Shown: piece by piece, positions 46,058-55,415 of the stretch
Layout: the number at the start of each line of letters is the position of its first letter
Numbering within the stretch: position 1 is the first letter of the stretch
From: Roseitranquillus sp963776845
Lineage (GTDB): Bacteria > Pseudomonadota > Alphaproteobacteria > Rhodobacterales > Rhodobacteraceae
Length of the DNA stretch: 64,000 bases
NCBI GenBank assembly: GCA_963776845.1
Contig: CAVZOJ010000007.1
Coordinates: 124,001 to 188,000 of the forward strand
Direction of reading: 5' to 3'
Translations under genes and position numbers: made by a program
The notes under the pieces: generated by a model
Databases searched by the model: none
Told to the model about the DNA's origin: nothing
What the model saw: only the letters and a program-made list of their open reading frames with translations

Positions 46058-47044
46058 ATGCGCGCACTCGTGGTCGAGAAGACCGAGGACGGGACGGAAG
46101 CCACAGTTCAGGACATCGACGAGGGCCGGCTGCCGGATGGCGAGGTCACTGTCGCCGTCGAATACTCCACCCTGAACTACAAGGACGGCCTTTGCATCGG
46201 TCCCGGCGGCGGGCTTGTGAGGAATTACCCGCACGTCCCGGGGATCGACTTCGCGGGAACGGTCGAGAGCTCCGATGACGCCCGCTACAAGCCCGGCGAC
46301 AAGGTCGTCCTGACCGGCTGGCGCGTGGGCGAAGCGCACTGGGGCGGCTACGCCGAGAAGGCCAGGGTCAAGGCGGACTGGCTGGTTCCCCTGCCCGACC
46401 GGCTGAGCACCCAGCAGGCAATGGCGGTGGGCACCGCAGGCTTCACCGCGATGCTCGCCATCATGGCGCTGGAGGCGCACGGTCTGACGCCCGGTGCCGG
46501 GCCGGTGCTCGTCACTGGCGCGGCGGGCGGCGTCGGCTCGGTCGCGACGGCGATCCTCGCCAAGGCCGGCTACGAGGTGGCGTGCGTGACCGGCCGGCCC
46601 GAGCAGGAAGGCTACCTCAAGGACCTCGGCGCGAGCGAGATCGTCGCCCGCGAAGACCTCGCGGAGGTCACGCGAAAGCCGCTGGAGGCCGAAAAGTGGT
46701 CGGGCTGTGTCGACGCCGTCGCCGGTGCGATGCTGGGTCGAGTGCTCAAGCAGATGCGCTACGGGACCTCCGTGGCCGCGGTCGGCCTAGCTGGCGGCGC
46801 GTCGATCGAGGGCGCGCTGATCACCCCATTCATCCTGCGGGGGGTCAACCTCCTCGGCATCGACAGCGTGATGCGCCCTTACGATGACCGCGTCGAGGCG
46901 TGGGGCAGGATCGCCAGCGATCTGCCGATGGAGAAGGTCGAGGCGATGGTCGAGCCAGCGACCCTCGGCGACCTCCCTCGGCTTGGCGCGGACATCCTCA
47001 AGGGCCGCGTGCGCGGGCGCGTAGTCGTCGACGTGAACGCATGA
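46058..47044 (+). CDS. acuI: NADPH-dependent acrylyl-CoA reductase / YhdH-type oxidoreductase
   Basis: A 328-residue zinc-free medium-chain dehydrogenase/reductase. The N-terminal ALVVEKTEDGTEATV, EYSTLNYKDGLCIGPGGG, PHVPGIDFAGTVESSDD and GVGEAHWGGYAEKA are typical of the YhdH/AcuI group. The Rossmann motif is VTGAAGGVGSVA, and VTGRPEQEGYLKDLGASEI follows. In Rhodobacterales AcuI reduces acrylyl-CoA to propionyl-CoA in DMSP degradation and acetate or propionate metabolism. No acuK or dddL-type genes are near, so the role is inferred from the family. Confidence 0.88.
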   Translation: MRALVVEKTEDGTEATVQDIDEGRLPDGEVTVAVEYSTLNYKDGLCIGPGGGLVRNYPHVPGIDFAGTVESSDDARYKPGDKVVLTGWRVGEAHWGGYAEKARVKADWLVPLPDRLSTQQAMAVGTAGFTAMLAIMALEAHGLTPGAGPVLVTGAAGGVGSVATAILAKAGYEVACVTGRPEQEGYLKDLGASEIVAREDLAEVTRKPLEAEKWSGCVDAVAGAMLGRVLKQMRYGTSVAAVGLAGGASIEGALITPFILRGVNLLGIDSVMRPYDDRVEAWGRIASDLPMEKVEAMVEPATLGDLPRLGADILKGRVRGRVVVDVNA

Positions 47045-47111
47045 GGCGACGGCCGCACGGGCCCACAGTCGCTCCAGACGAGCCGCATCGCTGAAAGGCC
47101 GCATACATCGA

Positions 47112-47134
47112 ACGGCGCGCTTGCAACGCGCCGT
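47112..47134 (+). terminator. Hairpin between acuI and the binding-protein gene
   Basis: ACGGCGCG (47112-47119) pairs with CGCGCCGT (47127-47134) around a seven-base loop, 68 bases past acuI. There is no T-run, so termination strength is uncertain. Confidence 0.4.
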
Positions 47135-47175
47135 GTCATCACTAGCGTCGCGCCGAAGTCAGATGGAGGACACAG

Positions 47176-48217
47176 ATGACTCGTTCCCTTTCGCTGTCTG
47201 CCAGCGCCATTGCGCTCGCCAGCGCTGCGTCGGCGCAGGACGTCGACCTGCTCGTCTTCGACTATGCCGGTTTCGAGGATCCGGCCTACCATTCGAAGTT
47301 CGTCGAGGAGTATGGCGGCAGCCCCGAGTTCGCCTTCTTCGGCGACGAGGAGGAAGCGTTCCAGAAGCTCGTCTCGGGCTTTCGTGCCGACGTCAGCCAC
47401 CTCTGCGCCGGCTCGGTGACGAAATGGATCAACTCGGGCATCCTCGAGCCGTGGGACGTGCAGCCGGATCGACGCGGCGGGTGATCTGAATACCGCGCTC
47501 ACCGGACAGGACGTGACAGAAGGAAGCGAGGCGCTGTACTTCCTGCCGACCGACTACGGTTCGACCGCGATCGCCTACAACACCGAGGAAGTGCCGGAGG
47601 AGGACGTGGCCTCTCTCTCGGTCTTCCAGAACCCGGCATATGCGGGGCGGATCACGCTGCCGGACAATGTCGACGACGCCTACGCGCTCGCCTATCTCGC
47701 GACCGGCGTGACGAACTGGCAAGGAGTCACGGACGAGCAGTTCCAGGCCGCCACCGACTGGCTGCGCGAGGCCCACCAGAACGTCTACACCTACTGGTCG
47801 GACCCCGCCGAGCTGGCGCAATTGATGAGCGGCGGCGCAGTGGTGATTTCCTGGGCCTGGAACGAGACGCTTCCGACCATGGCCGAGCAGGGCTTCCCGA
47901 TCGGCTACCAGCGCGAGCCTGAGGAGGGGTCCTCGCTCTGGCTTTGCGGCTACGGCAACCTCGCCAATGGCGAAGGGTCCGAGGATCAGGCCTACGCCTT
48001 CGTCAACGCCTTCCTTGATCCGACTTCCACGCGCCCCCTCCTCGAGGGCGGATGGGGCTCGGCCAATGCCGCCGCAATGTCGGAAATCGGAGAGGAGGAG
48101 CTGGCCGAGGTCGGCCTCGGGCCGATCGACGCCCCGATCCTGGCACAACTGCCGATCTCCAATGATCTGCGCGAGAAGCATTCCGAGGCGTTCGAGCGCA
48201 TCAAGGCTGGCTTCTGA
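47176..48217 (+). pseudogene. Spermidine/putrescine-type ABC solute-binding protein, broken by one extra base
   Basis: ATG 47176 follows GGAGG. A signal peptide (ending ASAASAQ) precedes a PotD-like periplasmic protein: VDLLVFDYAGFEDPAYH, EEEAFQKLVSGFRADVSHLC, WINSGILEPWDVQP. One extra G at 47466-47467 breaks the frame; the rest begins IDAAGDLNTAL and continues FLPTDYGSTAIAYNTEEVPE, VISWAWNETLPTM to 48217. Corrected length is 346 residues. No permease or ATPase genes are adjacent, so it would be an orphan unless served by a system elsewhere. Confidence 0.85.
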
Positions 48218-48562
48218 TCTGATGGCCGCCTTCGTTCCGCCGCCCGGCGGAACAAAGGCGATCCAGCCTCTCGCCGCGCGCAGAATTCTCGAGCGGAGCA
48301 ACCTCGCCGATCTGATCAACGGTGGAGTCGAAGCGCCGTCATGACCTTCTGGATCGTGCCCGGTTAGATGAGACCAGCCTCTCGCATCATCGCAGAGCTT
48401 CAGTTGTGTGAACTCCGGCGGCCATGAGCCGCCGGTCTCCCTGCCCGGGTCGGTGTTCACCGAAGACGTTGCTGATCGGCGGAAAGATGGCGCCGGTCGC
48501 ATACTTCGTCTGCAGTCATTTCGATGCAGCCTGGGCGTACGCCGGACGCACGCCCTGCGCGC
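48218..48562. other. Intergenic region with two hairpins, no clear gene
   Basis: About 345 bases between convergent genes. One inverted repeat (GTTCCGCC at 48234-48241 with GGCGGAAC at 48246-48253, extendable to 13 pairs with one mismatch) probably ends the binding-protein transcript. A second (CCGGCGGC at 48415-48422 with GCCGCCGG at 48428-48435) lies midway. A 40-codon frame at 48222 (MAAFVPPPGGTKAIQ) spans the first hairpin and is unlikely to be a gene. Confidence 0.5.
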
Positions 48563-48963
48563 TCAGCCCCACTCGGCGCGCATCGCAGCGAGGATGTCTG
48601 CACGGCTGACCTGTCCGACGAGGCGGCCGTCGCGAATCACGGGAAAACGCCTGTATCGGCTATCGAGGAATAGCTCCGCCGCCTCGAGAAGGCCCAGCTC
48701 GGCATCGATCGTCTCGACCGGCGTCGTCATGTAGCTCGACACGGTCCCGCCCCAGTCGCGGTAATATGCTGCGTGTATCCCAGCGCGCAGGCAGTCCTTC
48801 AGCGACAGGATACCAACCAGCCAGCCCTGCGCGTCGACGACCGGCGCGCCCGAGATATGCCCTTGTCGAGGAGGATCGAGACGGCGCGGTTGATCTCTTC
48901 CGTCGGATCGAGCGTCACGACCTCTCGCACCATATGGTCGGCGATGCGCGGCCCGGCAGTCAT
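48563..48963 (-). pseudogene. Tandem CBS-domain protein downstream of the nqr genes, broken by two extra bases
   Basis: ATG 48963 overlaps the nqrM stop as ATGA. The first CBS repeat starts MTAGPRIADHMVREVVTLDP and INRAVSILLDKGI. Two extra bases (an AT repeat at about 48855-48858) break the frame before SGAPVVDAQGWLVGILSLKD. The second repeat is TVSSYMTTPVETIDAEL, YRRFPVIRDGRLVGQVSRAD, ending at 48563. Corrected length is 132 residues. CBS pairs bind adenine nucleotides, so this may regulate the complex encoded upstream. Confidence 0.82.
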
Positions 48964-49115
48964 TCGTCGCGCTTCCTGGGACAGGAGGCGCAGGCCCCCG
49001 AACAGGCGAGCCCGCCGCACGAGCCGCGAAGCGGCGCGCGGCCGGCCAGCACGCCCACGGCAAGCCCGCCGACCGCCAGCAGCGTCACCAGCACGGCGAG
49101 CGCGAGCGTCGCCAT
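48960..49115 (-). CDS. nqrM: Na+-NQR maturation protein NqrM
   Basis: A 51-residue protein with one transmembrane helix (about residues 3-25) and a short Cys-rich tail: LRGSCGGLACSGACASCPRK. The RGSCGGL core and following cysteines are the signature of NqrM (DUF539), which delivers iron for the Fe centre between NqrD and NqrE. It lies directly after apbE, the standard position at the end of nqr operons, and its stop overlaps the CBS gene start. Confidence 0.88.
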   Translation of the reverse strand: MATLALAVLVTLLAVGGLAVGVLAGRAPLRGSCGGLACSGACASCPRKRDE

Positions 49116-49156
49116 CTAAGCCACCACCAGGCGATCGAAATCGGCCGTCATGCGAT

Positions 49157-50075
49157 TCAGCGAGACCCGTCGCCGTCGCGCATCAGGAACAGCGCCGAGA
49201 GCCCCCGCCGCTCCGCCGTTTCAGGCCCCGCGTCGGGACCGAGGACGAGAAGGGCGGTCGCCCACGCGTCGGCGAGCGCTGCCGTCTCGGCCGCGACGGT
49301 CACCTGCGCGAGATGGCCCGGCACAGGTCGCCCGGCGCGGGGATCGACGATGTGGGATGTGGTTCGACCGTCACCCGGGTAGCCATTCGGCGAGAGGCCG
49401 GAGGTTGCCAGCGCCAGACTGCCCGGGCTGGACGATGCGCTGCACTTCGTTGCGGGCCCTCGCCCCGGCGCCTCGACCGCGACGCGCCACGGTCGGCCAG
49501 AAGGGTGCCGGCCGAGCGCCCTGACCTCGCCCCCCATCTCGATCAGCACGTCCGCGACGCCACGACCTGCCGCCTCGTCGATCGCGAGATCGAGCGCATA
49601 GCCCTTGGCCACGGCGCAGAGATCGAGAGTCGCGCCGGCACTGGTGCTTCTCGAGGCCGCCCTCCACCAGCCGCACCGTCTCGTACCCGGGCATGCCACC
49701 CCGGACCGGTCCCCAGCCGAAGCGGCGGACCAATGGGCCCACGGTCGGGTCGAAGGCGCCATCGGTTGCGCGAGCGACGTCGAGGGACATGGCGGCAACT
49801 CGGCGCAGCGGGTTCGACGCCGGGTAGAGACCAGGCTGAGAGCGGTTGATGCGAGAGAGCTCACTGTCGGCGCGCCAGGGCGACATCGACTCGTCGACGC
49901 CGTCGACGACGCGCCAAAGTGCCGCCGAAATCGCCGCTCGCTGAGTCTGCGTCGCGGTTGTCAGCCGCCAAGAGCTGCCGAAAGCCGCACCTCCCGCACG
50001 GAAGACGCCCGCCCGCGCCGGCGTCGCGATGACCGCCGCCATGCCACCTAGGAACATCCGCCTGTCGATCCGCAT
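49157..50075 (-). pseudogene. apbE: FAD:protein FMN transferase ApbE, broken by one extra base
   Basis: ApbE attaches FMN covalently to threonine of NqrB and NqrC-type proteins. ATG 50075 encodes a twin-arginine-like signal (MRIDRRMFLGGMAAVI), then FGSSWRLTTAT, MSPWRADSELSRINRS, DGAFDPTVGPLVRRFGWG. After VEGGLE one extra base (about 49648-49651) breaks the frame. The rest resumes STSAGATLDLCAVAKGYALD, IEMGGEVRALG, ATSGLSPNGYPGDGRTTSHI and the Mg2+ site AETAALADAWATALLVLG, ending at 49157. Corrected length is 305 residues. It lies five bases after nqrF. Confidence 0.88.
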
Positions 50076-50080
50076 CGCCC

Positions 50081-51302
50081 TCACACCCCGAAATCGTCGA
50101 AGAAGATGCTCGACCGGTCGACGCCGGCATCGTCGAGCATCGCGAACACCGCACGCATCATCAACGGCGGGCCGCAGAGGTAGTATTCGCATGACCTCCG
50201 GCGCCGGGTGCTCTTGCAGGTAGCGCTGCCACACCACCGAATGGACGAAGCCGGTCGGCCCCTCCCACCCGTCCTCGGGCGAAGGGTCCGACAAGACGAC
50301 GGTCCAGTTGAAGTTCTCGTGGGCGGTCGCTAGCGCGTCCATCTCCTCGGTGTAGAACAGTTCCTGCTTGCTGCGGGCGCCATACCACAGGCTGATCCGT
50401 CGCGACGTCTTCTGGCGCTCGAGCTGATCGTGGACGATGGCGCGCAAGGGCGCCATGCCCACCCCGCCGCCGATCAGGATCATCTCGGCGTCGGTCGGCT
50501 GCGCCCGGAAGCTGCCGAAGGGACCCGATGCCTGCACCTCGTCTCCGGGCTTCAGCCCGAAGAGCCACGAGGAGACGACGCCCGGCGGGGCCCCGGCCAC
50601 CGACGGCGGGGGCAAGGCGAGCCTGATGTCGAGCACGATGCGCCCCGCCTCGGTATCCGACGGCCGGTTGGCGATGGAATAGGCGCGCGTCGTCTCCTCG
50701 TCATTATTGGCGACCAGACCGCGCAGCGGCTCCCACGAGGTACTGAACTGCTTTGCGACGTCGAGGTCGCGGTAGGCCAGCTCGTAGGTCGGAGCGGTGA
50801 CCTGAAGGAAGGCGCCGGCGGCAATCTCTGGCCGGACCCCCTCGGGCAGTTCGAACGTGATCTCGCGGATCAAGGGCGTCATGTGCCGCGTCTCGGCGAC
50901 CGTGCAGGTGAAGCTCTCTGCCGCGAGCAGCGCCGCCGGCACCTCGACATCCATGTCGCCGCGCAGCACGACCTGGCAGGCAAGGTGCATGCCGTTCGCG
51001 AGCTCGGATCGCGACAGCTTGGAGGTCTCGGTCGGCAGCGCGTCCATTCCGCCCTCGGTCACCCGCACCCGGCAGAGACCACACGTCCCTGCCCCGGCGC
51101 AGGCCGAGGGGATCAGGATGCCGTCGTCGTTCAGCACCCCGAGGAGCTTCGCGCCGGTGGTCGCCGCGATCTCTCGCCGCGCGTTCACCGTCACCGTGGC
51201 CGGACGCTGCGGCACCAGGACCGCCCGCGCGAGCGTCACCACCAGCGTCAGCGTCAGAAGAAGTGCCGCGAGGAGTGCGGTGCCGACGAAGATGTCCGTC
51301 AT
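50081..51302 (-). pseudogene. nqrF: Na+-NQR subunit F (NADH dehydrogenase), broken by one extra base near its end
   Basis: NqrF takes electrons from NADH through FAD and a [2Fe-2S] centre. An N-terminal helix (about residues 5-27) precedes the ferredoxin domain, whose cysteines lie in IPSACAGAGTCGLCRVRV plus a later MHLACQV. The FAD domain has RAYSIANRPSD and the NAD domain LIGGGVGMAPLRAI. Near the end, after EHPAPE, one extra base (50195-50196) breaks the frame; the true end reads SCEYYLCGPPLMMRAV to DDFGV. Corrected length is 406 residues. The ATG overlaps the nqrE stop as ATGA. Confidence 0.92.
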
Positions 51303-51907
51303 GGGTGCGGCGTCCCGAGGCCGGCGAAGGCCGAGAATCCGAGCGACATCAGCCCGGCGACCAGAAATGCGCTGCCGAGCCCCTGCAGGCCCTCGGGCAT
51401 GTCGGAGTAGCGCAGCCGCTCGCGAATCGCGGCGAAGAGCAGGATGGCGAGCGCCCACCCCACCCCGCTGCCGACGCCGTAGACGGCGGATTCCGCCAGC
51501 GTGTAGTCGCGCTCGACCATGAAGAGGCTGCCGCCGAGGATTGCGCAGTTGACGGTGATGAGCGGCAGGAAGATACCGAGCGCCCGGTAGAGTGCGGGCG
51601 CGAACCGGTCGAGCGTCATCTCCAGGATCTGCACCATTGCCGCGATCACGCCGATGAACGCGATCAGCCGCAGGTAAGTCAGGTCGACCTCCGGCAGGCC
51701 CAGCCAGCTCCACGCGCCCTCGATCAGGAAGCCCTGGAAGATCAGGTGGTTCACCGGAACGGTGATGGTCTGCACGACGATCACCGCGACGCCGAGGCCG
51801 GCGGCGGTCTCCACCCGCTGCGACACCGCGAGAAAGGTGCACATGCCGAGGAAGAAGACGAGGATCAGGTTCTCGGCGAAGATCGCGGTGAGGAAGAGCT
51901 CGATCAT
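51299..51907 (-). CDS. nqrE: Na+-NQR subunit E
   Basis: A 202-residue six-helix membrane subunit. Conserved features include LTAIFAENLILVFFLGMCTF and LPLITVNCAILGGSLFM; the cysteines in these helices help hold the intramembrane iron centre shared with NqrD. ATG 51907 overlaps the nqrD stop and its own stop overlaps the nqrF start, so the genes are tightly coupled. Confidence 0.93.
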   Translation of the reverse strand: MIELFLTAIFAENLILVFFLGMCTFLAVSQRVETAAGLGVAVIVVQTITVPVNHLIFQGFLIEGAWSWLGLPEVDLTYLRLIAFIGVIAAMVQILEMTLDRFAPALYRALGIFLPLITVNCAILGGSLFMVERDYTLAESAVYGVGSGVGWALAILLFAAIRERLRYSDMPEGLQGLGSAFLVAGLMSLGFSAFAGLGTPHP

Positions 51908-52545
51908 CGCGCCTCCCCAAGCTTGTAGTCCGGCGTCTCCGCCTGCTTGCGGAAGAGCGAGCGGATGCCCCACACGAGAAAGCCGATGATGAAGAATGCC
52001 GCCGGGGCCAGCTGCATCAGGCCGAGCGGCTGGAACCAGCCGCCTTCGGCCACCGTCGGCACGACGGCGTAACCCATTAGCGTGCCGGCACCGAAGAATT
52101 CGCGCAGAGTCCCCACGATCAGCAGGATTAGACTGTAGCCAAGGCCGTTGCCGAGGCCGTCTAGAAAGCTTGGCAACGGCGGGTTGCGCATCGCGAATCC
52201 TTCCGCGCGTCCCAGCACTATGCAGTTCGTCACGATCAGCCCGACGAAGATCGATAGGCGGCGGCTTAGCTCGAACGCGTAAGCCTGCAGGATCTCGTCG
52301 ATGACGATCACGAGGGAGGCGATGATCGTGATCTGCACGATCAGCCGGATCGACGTCGGGATGTGCCGACGGATCAGGCTGATGAGCGCCGACGAGAGGC
52401 TGAGGACAACCGTCAGCGCCACGCTCATCGTGAGCGATGTCGCTAAGGTCGTCGTGACTGCGAGCGCCGAGCAGATGCCGAGGATCTGCAGCGTGACCGG
52501 GTTCTCGTCGAGGAGCGGGCGGGTGAGGTAACGCAGCACGCTCAC
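51904..52545 (-). CDS. nqrD: Na+-NQR subunit D
   Basis: A 213-residue membrane subunit homologous to NqrE. It begins at GTG 52545 (overlapping the nqrC stop as GTGA) with MSVLRYLTRPLLDENPVTLQ, then ILGICSALAVTTTLATSLTM and IFVGLIVTNCIVLGRAEGFA. The Cys residues in ICSALAVT and TNCIVLG are the expected iron ligands. The basic C-terminal tail lies in the cytoplasm. Confidence 0.93.
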   Translation of the reverse strand: MSVLRYLTRPLLDENPVTLQILGICSALAVTTTLATSLTMSVALTVVLSLSSALISLIRRHIPTSIRLIVQITIIASLVIVIDEILQAYAFELSRRLSIFVGLIVTNCIVLGRAEGFAMRNPPLPSFLDGLGNGLGYSLILLIVGTLREFFGAGTLMGYAVVPTVAEGGWFQPLGLMQLAPAAFFIIGFLVWGIRSLFRKQAETPDYKLGEAR

Positions 52546-53306
52546 GCCGCACCCTCCGCCAGCCGATCGAGGAACGGGCCGTAGCCCCAGTCGCCCAGCC
52601 AGAACCGCAGCATGTTCTGGACGCCGTTCGAAGTGCGCGTGGCGCCGGTGATGCCGTCCACCTCGTAGGGGCCGCTCGCCTGGCCACGCACGACCGAGAT
52701 GACGATGTCGCCGTCCTCGTCCGCGACCTCCTTGCCAGGCCAGAGCGCCTGCCAGCGCGGCGTCTGGATCTCGGCGCCGAGGCCGGGCGTGTCGCCCTGC
52801 TCGAGGATCGTCAGCGCCGCGACGGTCCTGAGATCCCCCTCGAGCGCCAGCAGCGCCCGAATGGTGGACTGATAGCCGCGCCCCGCGACCGGCAGAACGA
52901 CGAGCGCCAGTTCGCCCCCGCTCTCGACGACATAGACGGTGGCGTGGCTGGACCGCTCGCCCAGCCCCGCGATGTCGGCTTCAGGCGGCAGCGGCACGGG
53001 CACGCCATCCGTCCCCGGTTCGGCGAATGTTCCCTCCTCGAGGTTCACGGTACGGGGCTCCAGTTCATTGACGCCGGTCTCCGCCATCAGGTCGCGGAGG
53101 CCTGGAACCTCGTCCAGCATGGACGCCATCCGCGCCTGCCGCTCGGCCGCGAGGTTGGCCTCCCGCAGCGGCTCCAGCAGCACCGAAGCGGTCGAGACGA
53201 CGATCGCGGAGCAGACGGCGACCAGCGCCGCGACGCCGAACGTCTTGACCCGGTCGTCGTTCGGCCTCGCCCAGAAGGCGGCCCAGACATTCTGCCCCTC
53301 AGCCAA
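52542..53306 (-). CDS. nqrC: Na+-NQR subunit C (flavoprotein)
   Basis: A 254-residue subunit with one N-terminal helix (about residues 22-45) and a periplasmic FMN domain. The covalent FMN attachment motif is present as GITGATRTSNG, with Thr as acceptor for ApbE. Other family features are LGAEIQTPRWQALWPGKEV and the terminal NMLRFWLGDWGYGPFLDRL. TTG 53306 is the start; it overlaps the nqrB end by eight bases. Confidence 0.92.
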   Translation of the reverse strand: MAEGQNVWAAFWARPNDDRVKTFGVAALVAVCSAIVVSTASVLLEPLREANLAAERQARMASMLDEVPGLRDLMAETGVNELEPRTVNLEEGTFAEPGTDGVPVPLPPEADIAGLGERSSHATVYVVESGGELALVVLPVAGRGYQSTIRALLALEGDLRTVAALTILEQGDTPGLGAEIQTPRWQALWPGKEVADEDGDIVISVVRGQASGPYEVDGITGATRTSNGVQNMLRFWLGDWGYGPFLDRLAEGAA

Positions 53307-54105
53307 TGCGTCGCCTCCGGCGCGCCGAATAGAGCGTGATGGCGAGATGATCGTAGAGCGGCGCGAAGAGGCTGGCGACGAGCGCGGCGAAGACGACCGA
53401 GACCGGCGACGCGCCGCCGAAGACGATGATCAGCAGACCTAGCGTCAGCCCGTGTGCCCAGCGTCCGGGTCGCGTCGCCGCAGCGCCGACCGGATCTCCG
53501 GCGAGGAAGACGAGGCCGAAGGTCAGAGCCACGAGAGTCTCAACGATCGGGCCTCCGCCCCAGAATGCCCAGCCGGCGACAAGGATCGCCGCCGGAACGA
53601 CTACCCGCCAAGAGACGAACCCCAGCGCGAGAAGGAGCAACCCGCCGGGGAGCGTCGCCAGGGCGACGGCAACGCTGCCGCCCTCGATCACCCCGCCAGG
53701 AAACGAAAAGACCAGGAAGGCGAGGACCGTGACGGCGGTCGACAGAAATCCGAAGCCGCGCCCCCCGAAGACGTGGTCTGCAAGAACGGTGCCAGCGACG
53801 GTCGCAACCGCGAGCTGCCAGAGCGGCAGGTCGGCGGGCACGGCGACGGCCAGGGTCAGCGCCGTCGGCAGCGGGTGCCACCCGAAGCTCCGACGCCGAC
53901 TGAGCGCGAACGACACCTCGGTCGCCAGCGCCGCGATGAGCGCCGTGAGAAAGACCTCCAGCGTCTCGACCCCGCGCGCCGCGACGGTGACCGCCAGCGG
54001 CAGAAGCAGCGCCGCCGTCTGCGCAAGGTCGATGCCGTTCGGGTCCTGCATCAGCGGCAGACGCGGCCCGCGCCAGACCGCCGGTATCGCGGTGGTCTCG
54101 CTCAT
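53299..54105 (-). CDS. nqrB: Na+-NQR subunit B, unusually short and without the FMN site
   Basis: ATG 54105 overlaps the nqrA stop as ATGA. The 268-residue product aligns by eye to the C-terminal two thirds of NqrB: WHPLPTALTLAVAVPADLPL, VLADHVFGGRGFGFLSTAVT, LLLLALGFVSWRVVV, FLAGDPVGAAATRPGRWAHG, LFAPLYDHL. Typical NqrB has about 410 residues. Missing are the first helices and the periplasmic loop carrying the SGAT motif where FMN is bound; here FSFPGG passes almost directly into the next helix. The frame is intact, so this is not a sequencing artefact. NqrB normally holds covalent FMN, riboflavin and part of the Na+ path. Confidence 0.85.
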   Translation of the reverse strand: MSETTAIPAVWRGPRLPLMQDPNGIDLAQTAALLLPLAVTVAARGVETLEVFLTALIAALATEVSFALSRRRSFGWHPLPTALTLAVAVPADLPLWQLAVATVAGTVLADHVFGGRGFGFLSTAVTVLAFLVFSFPGGVIEGGSVAVALATLPGGLLLLALGFVSWRVVVPAAILVAGWAFWGGGPIVETLVALTFGLVFLAGDPVGAAATRPGRWAHGLTLGLLIIVFGGASPVSVVFAALVASLFAPLYDHLAITLYSARRRRRIG

Positions 54106-55284
54106 GCCGCCCCTGCAAGATCGTCGAGCACCCTGCGCAGCAGCCGATCGTAGCGCGCGCCGCTGGTGCAGAGCATGTTGAGTGCGACCACGTCTTCTTC
54201 GACGAGGGCGAGCGCGCCCAGCCGCTCGGCCGTCTCGACGTCGCCGATGGAGAGCGCGCGCATGAGCGGCACGGCATGGGTGCGGATCGGAAGGGTGCCC
54301 TCCAGTCTCTCTCCCGGCACGATGGGGCGAAGGCGCCGCGGCTCGTCGGGCAGCGGCAGCCGGGGAACGACGATTACTTGCTGGTCGAGCGCGCCGAGCC
54401 AAGCCGCTTCGTGCCGCGCCGCAACCGGGCCGGTGAGGACGCTGAGCGGCCGGTCGAAGGCGAGATAGGGCTTCGTCAGTTCCCGCAGGCTCGCGCCAGG
54501 CAGCGTGCGAACCAGCCGCGCCCGGTCGACCGCGGCGCCGGCGATGGTGACGACGCGGTCTCTCACGAGACGTCCGGAAGACAGCAGCAGCCCCAGCGAG
54601 ATCACGTCGGCGTGGTCTGTCACCCAGACCTGCCGACCGAGCGTCACCGGATGAACATGTTCGACCTGTGCACTTGGCGAATGCCGCCTCTCGTCCTTGA
54701 AGACGGTGCAGCGAACGCGAGTCCCGGCAGCCAGAATCCGATCCGGAGGTCTGGCAAACATGCACTGTGCCTTCAGTCAACTCCTGCAGTCCGGCGATGC
54801 CGTTCGCGAAGTCGTCGCCCGAGGCCTCGATCGCGGTGCGCGGGTCGGGCGCGGAGCCGCCGCGAGGCGTCGCCGTGACGAAGATGGCCTCTGGTCGCGC
54901 GTCGGGGTCAGGAACGAGGCCGAATGGACGAGTGCGGAAGGCGGTCCAGAGGCCGGCCGCGAGCATGGCCTCCCGCACGTTCGCCAGATCGAAGCGTTCG
55001 GCGCTCGCGCCGTCCGCGTCCAGCACGAGTTGACCCAGTGATCGGCGCGGACCCCAGCGAATCGACCGCACGGTCCCAGCGACCGGAGCGGTCACCACGA
55101 TCCGCGGCCGCAGCCTGTCGACGAGCAGCGGCTGACCGGCCGAGACCTTGTCCCCCTCGCTCACGAGCAACCGCGGCCGCACCCCGGGCAGGTCGGTGCC
55201 CAGCACCGCGATCTCGCCGATCTCCTGCCGATCCTCGACCGCGCCGCCGGGCCTCGTGTCGACGCGCTTCTTCCAGAAGTTCAT
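54102..55284 (-). pseudogene. nqrA: Na+-NQR subunit A, broken by one extra base
   Basis: First gene of the operon. ATG 55284 (MNFWKKRVDTRPGG) follows GGGAG. The N-terminal barrel-sandwich and Rossmann-like parts read DLPGVRPRLLVSEGDKVSAG, VVTAPVAGTVRSIRWGPRRS, EAIFVTATP. After TVHVCQTSG one extra base (about 54725-54770) breaks the frame. The rest resumes AAGTRVRCTVFKDERRHSPS, HVHPVTLGRQVWVTDHADVI, TIAGAAVDRARLVRTLPGAS and ends DLAGAA. Corrected length is 393 residues against about 446 for Vibrio. NqrA is the peripheral cytoplasmic subunit that binds quinone. Confidence 0.88.
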
Positions 55285-55339
55285 CCGCGCTCCCATGGCC
55301 ATCGGGCGGAGAGTGCTCGGCGATCAAGGCGGGAGACGA

Positions 55340-55351
55340 TGACAAATGTCA
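55340..55351. promoter_or_regulatory. Inverted repeat between the divergent nqr and cytochrome genes
   Basis: TGACA (55340-55344) and TGTCA (55347-55351) face each other across two bases, midway in the 131-base region that must hold both promoters. It could be a regulator site shared by the two transcripts. It does not match an FNR box. Confidence 0.35.
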
Positions 55352-55415
55352 AAGGCGCGGCGGGATGATGCCGACTACCCTCTCACTCGACAGAATCTCG
55401 CGAAGGAGTCAGCTC

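Noticed and set aside
48222..48344. A 40-codon frame after the binding-protein gene
   Set aside because: It starts on a strong hairpin, has no ribosome site and reads as low-information sequence.
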